Source: Comamonadaceae bacterium (GTDB taxonomy: Bacteria > Pseudomonadota > Gammaproteobacteria > Burkholderiales > Burkholderiaceae_C). From it: a stretch of DNA of 18,578 nt. Shown piece by piece: positions 1 to 8,369 of the stretch. The DNA is taken from assembly GCA_947451445.1 (NCBI GenBank), contig CANFZJ010000021.1, positions 1-18,578 on the forward strand, given 5' to 3'. The position numbers were made by a program, and so were the translations under genes. Under the pieces are notes generated by a model. It did no database searches. It was not told the DNA's origin and saw nothing but the letters and a program-made list of their open reading frames with translations. How positions within the stretch are numbered: the stretch's first letter is position 1; each line of letters begins with the position of its first letter.

Positions 1-377
1 CCGAGTTCCCGGCCAGCCACCATGGCGCGCTCAACAGGCACGTCAGCGCGGCAGAGTCGGGCCGCGACATCGTGTTTCTGCACGAACTGCAGCCCGGCCC
101 GGCCAGCCGCAGCTACGGCGTGCAGGTGGCCAAGCTGGCCGGCATGCCCGCCGCCGTGCTGAACCACGCCCGCCACACCCTGGCCGCGCTGGAAGACAAC
201 GCCGCCGGCCACCGGGCCCAAGTCGATCTGTTTGCGGCACCGCCCGAGAACCCGCTGGCAGGCCCCAGCCCCTTAGAATCTGCATTGGCCAGCATCCAGC
301 CGGATGCGCTGTCGCCACGCGAGGCACTGGAAGCCCTGTATAGCCTCAAGAAACTAGCCCAACGCGAGCAGGGCTGA
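1..377 (+). CDS. mutS: DNA mismatch repair protein MutS, C-terminal fragment
   Basis: The reading frame is open from base 3 to the TGA at 375-377, giving 124 codons; the start lies left of the window. MutS is the ATPase that recognises mismatches and recruits MutL. The first 60 or so residues match the end of the MutS ATPase domain: VSAAESGRDIVFLHELQPG, then SRSYGVQVAKLAGMP and the following helix LNHARHTLAALE. A variable Ala/Pro-rich linker follows. The last 30 residues (SPREALEALYSLKKL) are the conserved C-terminal helix pair used for MutS oligomerisation. The C-terminus looks complete. The anbu-type gene starts 31 bases downstream on the same strand, so read-through transcription is likely. 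Family assignment is firm. Confidence 0.95.
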   Translation, partial: EFPASHHGALNRHVSAAESGRDIVFLHELQPGPASRSYGVQVAKLAGMPAAVLNHARHTLAALEDNAAGHRAQVDLFAAPPENPLAGPSPLESALASIQPDALSPREALEALYSLKKLAQREQG

Positions 378-408
378 ACACTGCTCCACCACACACCCAC
401 ACACTCCC

Positions 409-1236
409 ATGACCTACTGCGTCGCCATCAAACTCAATGCTGGGCTGGTTTTCCTGTCCGATTCGCGCACCAACGCCGGGCTGGACCAAATCAGCACCTT
501 CCGCAAGATGATCGTCTATGAAAAGCCGCAAGACCGCTTCATGGTGCTGCTGTCGGCAGGCAACCTGAGCATCTCGCAGTCGATCCGCGAGATCTTGCAG
601 GTTGAACAGCTCAAAGAACACGAGGACAGCGAACCCATCACCATCTGGAACGCCAAAAGCATGTTCGACGCGGCCCGCGTGCTGGGTGCCGCCGTACGCC
701 ACGTGTACGAGCGCGACGCCGTGTCGCTGCGCCAGGCGGGGGTGGACTTCAATGTGTCCATGATCTTCGGCGGCCAGATTGCGGGCGAAGGCATGCGCCT
801 GTTCCAGGTCTACTCGGCAGGCAATTTCATCGAAGCCACGCCCGAGACGCCCTACTTCCAGGTCGGCGAATCCAAATACGGCAAACCCGTGCTGGACCGC
901 GTCATCACCCCCGACACCCCGCTGGACGAGGCCGCCAAGTGCGCCCTGGTGTCGATGGACTCCACGCTCAAATCCAACCTGTCCGTCGGCCTTCCGCTGG
1001 ACCTGGTGGTCTACGAGGCCGACCAGTTCCAGACCGACAAGGTGGTCTGCATCGACGAAAACAACCCCTACTTCAAGATGCTGCACGGCACCTGGGACCA
1101 AAAACTGCGCGAAGTGTTCGACAGCATCGAAGACCAGCAGTGGAACGGTGGCCCCACCGAACTACCGCTGATGGTCAGCTCCGGCCGGGGCAAACCGCTG
1201 CGCAAGATCACGACACCGCAGGAACGGCTGATTTAA
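409..1236 (+). CDS. Anbu-type proteasome-like peptidase (HslV/20S beta relative)
   Basis: A 275-residue predicted Ntn-hydrolase of the Anbu family ('ancestral beta subunit', COG3484-type proteasome-like protease). The N-terminus MTYCVAIKLNAGLVFLSDSR is typical. After Met removal, Thr1 would be the nucleophile, with Asp17 and Lys32 matching the Thr-Asp-Lys catalytic set of HslV and proteasome beta subunits (seen in sequence; catalysis inferred). There is no propeptide and no signal peptide, so a cytoplasmic protein is expected. The ATG at 409 fits the family N-terminus, but the 31-base gap after mutS is C/A-rich with no Shine-Dalgarno sequence, so translation may depend on coupling or a leader-independent mechanism. 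In many bacteria anbu sits with genes for an ATP-grasp protein, an alpha-E protein and a transglutaminase-like peptidase. None is in this window. The stop is 9 bases from the convergent lipoprotein gene. The physiological substrate is not known. Confidence 0.88.
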   Translation: MTYCVAIKLNAGLVFLSDSRTNAGLDQISTFRKMIVYEKPQDRFMVLLSAGNLSISQSIREILQVEQLKEHEDSEPITIWNAKSMFDAARVLGAAVRHVYERDAVSLRQAGVDFNVSMIFGGQIAGEGMRLFQVYSAGNFIEATPETPYFQVGESKYGKPVLDRVITPDTPLDEAAKCALVSMDSTLKSNLSVGLPLDLVVYEADQFQTDKVVCIDENNPYFKMLHGTWDQKLREVFDSIEDQQWNGGPTELPLMVSSGRGKPLRKITTPQERLI

Positions 1237-1245
1237 GACAAACGG

Positions 1246-2193
1246 CTATTTGTTTGACGTGGTGGTCGTACTGTCGGCGCCCGTCGGCGCAACACAGCGG
1301 ACACCCGCCTCTGTGATCGCAGCATCGGTATTGGCGACTGCAACCGGGGCGCTTGCAGCAGCCGTTGCTGGCTGAGCACCCTTTTCTTCCAGTCCCTTTT
1401 GCCTAATTTGAATATAGGGCTTGAAGAACTGGTTCGCTGACAAAGCGTCCGTGCCTACATTCACGTTGAGCGTGGACATCACGTGGTCCAAGCTCTCCAG
1501 GCCGCCAACCAGACTACAGGCACCGTGGTAGACCACCGCATCGGCAATCGCGCGTTCCACGGTGTAGTCTGCTTCTTCAAATTTGCGAGCGCATTGCATC
1601 GCATCAGCGATTACCCGGCGCTTGAGAACAATGCCTTTGGTAATGACATGGGCCGCCATATCGGCGTAATAGTCCTGGTTGTGCTCGGCCCGCACGCCGC
1701 TGGACACGCCTGACAATGCCGCCCAGTTACCGGCAGCCCGCGCCCCCACCGCAACACTGCCCGCAGCACCGGCCAGCACAGAAGTCAGGCCGTAAAAGAA
1801 ATTGGCATTGGACTGCTTGCGCTTGAGAACGGTTTTGTATTCCTCGCACATGTCGTTGGACACCATGATCAACCGGTCCTGGATGCGGTTGCGCTCGTAC
1901 TTCAGGTCTTTCCCGGCTGTGCCAGCCGTGGATGCTTGGCGCATCTTGGCCAAGGCTTTTTCAAACTCGTCGGGAAACGCCTCATCTTTGAGCGCCTGCC
2001 TCGCTTGTGGCTTGGCTTGATCAACCCCACCAGTCACCAGTGAGATCATGTCCACCTGCTCCATCGGCTGTTTCACCAGCCCCGCTGGCCCAAACTTGGA
2101 CACCATCCCATCGCGCATGGATGGCCCTAGATCCGCACACCCCGCCAACAACCCCGACAAGGCCACGCAGGCCGGAAGTAAAACGGTTTTCAT
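1246..2193 (-). CDS. Predicted outer-membrane lipoprotein of unknown function
   Basis: I do not recognise the family. The 315-residue product begins MKTVLLPACVALSGLLAGC, a lipoprotein signal peptide with lipobox L-A-G-C and Cys19 as the lipidated residue. Ala follows the Cys, so outer-membrane sorting rather than inner-membrane retention is expected. The ATG at 2193 is chosen over the longer frame because AGGAG stands 7 bases upstream and the signal peptide starts exactly there. Residues 60-125 are charged and probably helical. Residues 131-166 form a Gly/Ala-rich hydrophobic stretch (FFYGLTSVLAGAAGSVAVG and following) that could associate with a membrane. Cysteines occur at 116, 201, 226 and 300. 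The tail from about 275 is Ala/Thr-rich and low-complexity. The gene is convergent with the anbu-type gene, with 9 bases between stops, and lies downstream of uppP on the same strand with a 95-base gap. Confidence 0.75.
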   Translation of the reverse strand: MKTVLLPACVALSGLLAGCADLGPSMRDGMVSKFGPAGLVKQPMEQVDMISLVTGGVDQAKPQARQALKDEAFPDEFEKALAKMRQASTAGTAGKDLKYERNRIQDRLIMVSNDMCEEYKTVLKRKQSNANFFYGLTSVLAGAAGSVAVGARAAGNWAALSGVSSGVRAEHNQDYYADMAAHVITKGIVLKRRVIADAMQCARKFEEADYTVERAIADAVVYHGACSLVGGLESLDHVMSTLNVNVGTDALSANQFFKPYIQIRQKGLEEKGAQPATAAASAPVAVANTDAAITEAGVRCVAPTGADSTTTTSNK

Positions 2194-2288
2194 GGCAGCG
2201 CTCCTGGAAGTTGGTATGGCATCTATTGCAATCCAAACCAACTCCAGCCGCATCCTCTAAACAGAGGAGTGCCCCTAGCACCCGAGGT

Positions 2289-3116
2289 TCAATCCACCCA
2301 CACCACCAAGCCGCTCCAGGCCGTGAACAGCACCACGATACCGAACGCAATGCGGTACCAGGCGAACACTTCAAAGCTGTGGCTGGCGATGTAACGCAGC
2401 AGCCAGCGGATGCACAGCCAGGCACTCAAAAAGCTGACCACAAAGCCCACGCCGAACAGCGGCGCATCGGCCATTGACAGCAACGCCCGCTCCTTCCACA
2501 GGCTGTAACCCCCTGCGGCGACCAGCGTGGGGATGGCCAGGAAGAAGCTGAAGTCGGTGGCGGCCTTGCGCGACAGGCCCAGCAGCATGCCGCCGATGAT
2601 GGTGGAGCCGCTGCGACTGGTGCCGGGAATCATGCCCAGACACTGCACCAGCCCCACCTTGAGGGCGTCCAGCGGCGTCATGTCGTCAATGTCGTGGATG
2701 CGCACGGTGGTCGGCTTGGCGCGGCGCTCGACCCACAGAATAATTAAGCCGCCAACGATGAAGGCCGCCGCCACCACGGGCGCGTTGAACAAATAGGCTT
2801 TGATCTTTTTGTAGACGAAGAAGCCGATGATGGCGGCCGGCATGAAGCCGATGGCCACGTTGAACACAAAGCGCCGCGCCTTGGCGCTGCTGCCAAAGTC
2901 GCGTACCGCACCCGAAATGCGCTGCCAGTAAACGATGATGACCGCCAGGATCGCGCCGGTCTGGATGGCGATATCAAACACCTTGGACTTGTCGTCCGTC
3001 ATGCCCAGCAAGGCCCCGGTCAAGATCAAATGCCCGGTGGACGAAATGGGCAAAAACTCGGTAAACCCCTCGACCAGCCCCATGATGGCCGCTTTGACCA
3101 GCAAAATAATGTCCAC
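2289..3116 (-). CDS. uppP: Undecaprenyl-diphosphatase (UppP/BacA)
   Basis: Integral-membrane phosphatase of 275 residues that converts undecaprenyl diphosphate to the monophosphate, recycling the lipid carrier for peptidoglycan and other surface glycans; loss or excess alters bacitracin sensitivity. Both family signatures are intact: EGFTEFLPISSTGH (residues 16-29, with Glu16, Glu20 and His29) and PGTSRSGS (164-171, with Ser167 and Arg168). Several hydrophobic segments fit the usual multi-pass fold, and the length is normal. I choose the GTG at 3116 rather than the in-frame GTG at 3122: GGGA lies directly against the upstream codon but at proper spacing before the second, and the resulting N-terminus MDIILLVKAAIMG is typical. 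A GATAAT-like -10 element lies at 3140-3145 (minus strand) without a convincing -35. No bacitracin-type regulator is visible nearby. Confidence 0.95.
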   Translation of the reverse strand: MDIILLVKAAIMGLVEGFTEFLPISSTGHLILTGALLGMTDDKSKVFDIAIQTGAILAVIIVYWQRISGAVRDFGSSAKARRFVFNVAIGFMPAAIIGFFVYKKIKAYLFNAPVVAAAFIVGGLIILWVERRAKPTTVRIHDIDDMTPLDALKVGLVQCLGMIPGTSRSGSTIIGGMLLGLSRKAATDFSFFLAIPTLVAAGGYSLWKERALLSMADAPLFGVGFVVSFLSAWLCIRWLLRYIASHSFEVFAWYRIAFGIVVLFTAWSGLVVWVD

Positions 3117-3270
3117 AAGCACTCCCGTTAAATCGGCTGATTATCACTGGGGACTGTGAAGCTTCGAGGTTACGGCCGAGCAGCGCGGTGGTGGGGCAAA
3201 TCGACGCGGCTGAGGCCCAACTGTTTGCGTCCGGGCATACCTGAAAAAGCCGCCGGGGCGTGTTTAAAAA

Positions 3271-3332
3271 TACCTATAAAAACAGCTGCTAGCGCATATT
3301 GAATGTGCACTAGCAGCTACTTATTTAATAGC
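3271..3332. repeat. Dispersed hairpin repeat, copy A
   Basis: An AT-flanked imperfect palindrome in the 226-base gap between uppP and the protease gene. The outer arms are AGCTGCTAG (3284-3292) and CTAGCAGCT (3310-3318), and an inner stem GCATA (3294-3298) pairs with TGTGC (3304-3308) with one G-T pair. Bases 3282-3332 align without gaps to 11408-11458 (copy B), about 35 of 51 positions identical by hand count. A more diverged relative lies at 14011-14066. The rest of the gap (3117-3270) shows no gene that I can support. Confidence 0.65.
3276..3318 (-). terminator. Rho-independent-like terminator of the macAB-protease operon
   Basis: Read on the minus strand, the 9-bp outer stem with its inner stem is followed by G and then TTTTT (3282-3278). 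It begins 25 bases past the protease stop codon. The hairpin is the same sequence as repeat copy A, so the repeat itself may serve as the terminator. Confidence 0.55.
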
Positions 3333-3342
3333 AACTAACACA

Positions 3343-4854
3343 TTACCTTTGGCAGGTGACAGCCGTGCTGGACGAAGCGCCCAGCCACTGGCTCAAAGCA
3401 ACGGCGTAGGCCACGTCTAGGCGGCCGTAGATGTTGCTGCCCGACGGGTTGGTACAGCTAGAAACTCCGCCATACAGCTGGCCCACCAGGTAGTGGCCGC
3501 TGCCAATGGTCTGGAACAGCGCGCCGCCGCTGCTGCCCTCCTCGGTCACACCGCTAGTAAAGGCGGCATTGACTGTGCCGCTAGTGGACGTGCCCGTGGT
3601 ACAGGTAAAGTTACCGCTCGTATCCAGCGACGTGCAGTTGCGAAAGCTGCTGATGCTGCCCGTGCTGATCTTCTGCACCCCGCCTTGCGGCTGGTGCAGG
3701 CTGGCGGCCGCCGCCCCCAGGGTCGGCGTGACGGACGACCAGCCCGCAAACACGGCACCCGTCGGTGGCGCGTTGCTGAGGCGCAAAAAGGACGTATCGG
3801 TATAGACGGTATCCGTGCTGTTGCTGTGGTACAGCAAAGTGGCTCCGGGCTGGGTCGTCGTCGTGGTGCTGGACGTGGTGGCGCTGCAGGTGCTGGTACG
3901 GTCAAACCAGTAGGGCTGCAAGGTGGATGCCTCGGTCTGGGTCGAAATGCAATGGTTAGCGGTGAGGAAATACGGCGTACCGCTGCCGCTGGCGTCGTTC
4001 AGCAAAGTGCCGGAGCACCAATACCCCGCACCGCCAGATACGAAATGGATCCTGGCCACCGCGTTGCTCTCGGTGTTGTAGCTGCTGTTGCACACGCTAT
4101 TGACCTCGCAGCTGGCCGCCGCCCGGGCCGTATTGTCGTCCTCCGAAAAAGCCCGGAACTGGTGTGACAGGCTGGGAATGGCGATCTGCACGGTGTCGGT
4201 ACCCACGGCGGCGGGCAGCTCAATCTCCAGCGTCACCTCGGCCCCCTGGACCAACGGCGTCCAGTAGGTGTGGGCCGCATCGCTGCTGTCGCCAGCGGCC
4301 ACATTGCGCGCTACAGCCGCCAGCACGTCCGATGCAGGGACCACGTAAGCACTACCGCTGCCCTGGGCATAGACCCGCAGCGTGGCCTGGGCGGGCAGGC
4401 TGCGTACCAGCAAGCCCAGGCGCAGGCCCTTGGCCGCGTCGGCGCTGACGCTGACGGCCGCCACTTGGCCGCCCGAGGCCGTGCTGTGCCAGTCCAGCAA
4501 AGCCGCCGTACCCGCCACGCTGGCGGTTTGCATCAACGCACGCGCCACACCTACCTGCAGGGGCACGCCCTCTTGGCTGCGCACCGTGTCCGCCGCCGCC
4601 AAGCGGGCTTCAGACAAAGCCCCCAGGCTAATGCTACCCATAGGCAACTGCAGCGCGGTATGGGCCTGCAGCGCCGACACTGCGCCGCTACCGGCATAGC
4701 GTAAGGATTCGACCTGGGCATCGCCCGCTGATACCGCGCTGGCGCAATTGGTGGTGGTGCTCGTCACTGCCGGGCTGCTGTCGCCGCCACTGCCGCCGCC
4801 GCATCCCACGACCAGCACCGCCACTGCCCACAGACTTCCCTTGCGTATTGCCAT
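3343..4854 (-). CDS. Lipoprotein with chymotrypsin-fold (lysyl-endopeptidase-like) serine protease domain
   Basis: A 503-residue predicted secreted protease. The start MAIRKGSLWAVAVLVVGC gives a lipoprotein signal with Cys18; the ATG at 4854 has AGAGGA 8 bases upstream. Residues 19-40 are a Gly/Ser/Thr linker. Residues 45-245 form an Ala-rich, probably beta-rich N-terminal region resembling a prodomain or accessory domain. The protease domain runs from about 250: His301 in the motif LTANHC, Asp353 in DTSFLRL, and Ser442 in EGSSGGALF. These match the His-Asp-Ser triad of trypsin-like enzymes, and the layout resembles Achromobacter lysyl endopeptidase (family S1). Paired cysteines (for example 250/255, 280/302 and 407/418) suggest disulfides and an extracytoplasmic location. 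The gene starts 31 bases after macB on the same strand, so co-expression with the MacAB pump is likely. Substrate specificity cannot be read from the sequence. Confidence 0.85.
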   Translation of the reverse strand: MAIRKGSLWAVAVLVVGCGGGSGGDSSPAVTSTTTNCASAVSAGDAQVESLRYAGSGAVSALQAHTALQLPMGSISLGALSEARLAAADTVRSQEGVPLQVGVARALMQTASVAGTAALLDWHSTASGGQVAAVSVSADAAKGLRLGLLVRSLPAQATLRVYAQGSGSAYVVPASDVLAAVARNVAAGDSSDAAHTYWTPLVQGAEVTLEIELPAAVGTDTVQIAIPSLSHQFRAFSEDDNTARAAASCEVNSVCNSSYNTESNAVARIHFVSGGAGYWCSGTLLNDASGSGTPYFLTANHCISTQTEASTLQPYWFDRTSTCSATTSSTTTTTQPGATLLYHSNSTDTVYTDTSFLRLSNAPPTGAVFAGWSSVTPTLGAAAASLHQPQGGVQKISTGSISSFRNCTSLDTSGNFTCTTGTSTSGTVNAAFTSGVTEEGSSGGALFQTIGSGHYLVGQLYGGVSSCTNPSGSNIYGRLDVAYAVALSQWLGASSSTAVTCQR

Positions 4855-4885
4855 GAACCTGTTCCTCTGTTTAAAAATGCCCGCT

Positions 4886-6849
<1,964 letters not shown>

Positions 6850-6853
<4 letters not shown>

Positions 6854-8151
6854 AACGGCACCTTGGGCGCGGCCTTCACCGCGCCAGTGGCCGGGTTGCC
6901 GGTGATGACGGCCGTGCCGTCGTGCAAAACAGCGGGCGGCTCCAGCAGCTCGGTGCTGCTGCCGTCGGTGATGCCCAGCCAGACGCTGGTGGCCACGGGC
7001 TGGCCTGCGGCGTCCAGCAGGTAGAGTTTGCCGCGCCGGGCATTTTTTGAAGGAATTATGGCCTTGGCGCCCATTCCACCTGCGGGAGCAGCTACGTTAT
7101 TTGTAGCATCTGCCATGCGCATGCGCAGAGCCGCGTTGGGCACTTTGAGCACGTCCTGGCGCTCTTCGGTGGTGATGCGCACGTTGGCCGTCATGCCGGG
7201 CAGCAACCGCCCGTCGTGGTTGGCAAACTGCACCACCGCCACGTAGGTGACCACGTTGGCCACGTTCAGCGCAGCCTTGCGCACCTGGCGCACCTCGCCC
7301 TCAAAGCTTTGGCCGGGGAAGGCGTCTACGTTGAAACGGGCTTTTTGGCCCACCTGGATGCGGCCCACATCGCTCTCGTCCACGCTGGCCTCCACCTGCA
7401 TGTCGCGCAGGTTTTGCGCAATCACAAACAGCTCGGGCGCTTGCAGGCTGGCGGCCACGGTCTGGCCGCGCTCGATGGTGCGCTTGATGACGATGCCGTT
7501 CACCGGCGAGGTGATGCGGGTGCGGCCCAGGTCGATGCGCGCCTGGCCCAACACCGCTTCGCGCTGCGCCACGTTGGCCTGCACGGTGGTGATTTGCGCC
7601 TGGGTCACGCCCAGCTGGGCTTCGGCCAGCTTGAGCGACTCCTGGCTGGTGTTGACCAGGGCGCGGGCTTTGTCCACCTCGCTTTGGGCGATGAACTGTT
7701 GGTCGGCTAAACCACGCTTGCGGTCAAAGTCGCGCTGGGCTTCGGCCACATCGACCTGCGCTTTGGACACGCCCGCCCGGCTGGCCAGCGCGTTGGCCTG
7801 GGCCGTCAGCACGGCAGCGCGGGCGGCGTCCACATCGGCCTGGGCCGAGCGCACGCGGTATTCAAAGGTTTCCGGGTCCAGCATGGCCAGCAGCTGCCCG
7901 GCCTTGACCTCGTCGTTGAAGTCGGCAAACAGCTGCTTGATCTGCCCCGACACCTGGGTGCCCACCGACACCTGGGTCACCGGGTTCACCGCGCCGCTGG
8001 CCGCCACCGTGGCCAGCAGCGGGCCGCGCTCCAGGCTGCCGGTGCGGTACACCGGTGCATCCGCAGCCCGATTCTGGAACCACCACGCTACACCGCCACC
8101 CACCACCACTACGGCAGCCAGTCCCCACACCCATTTGTTCATTTTTTGCAT
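6850..8151 (-). CDS. macA: MacA-type periplasmic adaptor (membrane fusion protein)
   Basis: A 433-residue HlyD/MacA-family adaptor linking MacB to an outer-membrane TolC-type channel. Residues 5-25 are a single membrane anchor. Half-lipoyl segments are near 60-95 (SGQIKQLFADFNDEVKAGQ) and 205-232 (RITSPVNGIVIKRTIERGQ), flanking a long coiled-coil hairpin at about 97-205. A beta-barrel follows (about 238-330, including DAFPGQSFEGEVRQV), then the membrane-proximal domain. Residues 347-371, between ALRMRM and RRGKLYLL, look like an insertion and are encoded by repeat-like DNA (see 7039-7113). The ATG at 8151 is the longest ATG start; an alternative lies three codons in, and neither has a strong Shine-Dalgarno. 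The gene is first in the macA-macB-protease unit and is divergent from the GGDEF-EAL gene. Confidence 0.92.
7039..7113. repeat. Dispersed-repeat relative translated in frame within macA
   Basis: On the minus strand this stretch contains GTAGCTGCTCCCGCAGGTGG followed by AATGGGCGCCAAGGCC and a TTCAAAAAA end. It can be aligned with repeat copy A through GCTGCT-nn-CGCA-nnnn-GAATG-n-GC. It encodes MacA residues about 347-371 (ATNNVAAPAGGMGAKAIIPS and following), a low-complexity loop. Similarity is partial and judged by eye. Confidence 0.4.
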
Positions 8152-8277
8152 GAGGGCGATTGTAGGAATGGGGGGTTACACCATGCCGCGTGGGGTTACC
8201 GGGGACGGCGGCAGGGCCTGCAACGCAAATCGGCGGATTTCCATTTAAATCGCGTTGGAATGGCCGGGATAGTTACT

Positions 8278-8306
8278 TTTACACACACTCTACGGTAGAG
8301 TAGGTT
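8278..8306 (+). promoter_or_regulatory. Putative promoter with a perfect palindromic operator in its spacer
   Basis: The perfect inverted repeat ACTCTACGGTAGAGT (8287-8301, 7-base arms around one G) lies between TTTACA (8278-8283, -35-like) and TAGGTT (8301-8306, -10-like), with a 17-base spacer. It is 64-83 bases upstream of the chosen GGDEF-EAL start and about 135-150 bases from macA. An operator inside the spacer is typical of MerR-type activation or of simple repression by TetR-type proteins. No such regulator is encoded in the window, so the cognate protein is unknown. Confidence 0.4.
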
Positions 8307-8369
8307 CCAACCCCGGGGTTCACGCAGCCCCCCGCATCGACAAAAATCGCGCGAAGGAGCATGGCCCGG

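Noticed and set aside
346..1101. 251-codon open frame opposite the anbu-type gene
   Set aside because: A shadow frame: composition is Val/His/Asp-rich and it has no Shine-Dalgarno or motif, while the opposite strand matches a known family throughout.
3171..3239. 22-codon minus-strand ORF (MPGRKQLGLSRVDLPHHRA...) upstream of uppP
   Set aside because: It has an AGGT nearby but is very short, with no recognisable homology or partner. It could be a leader peptide or gene remnant, but the evidence is too thin.
3493..4167. 224-codon plus-strand frame opposite the protease gene
   Set aside because: Ala/Gly/Arg-rich antisense frame, with an intact catalytic triad on the opposite strand.
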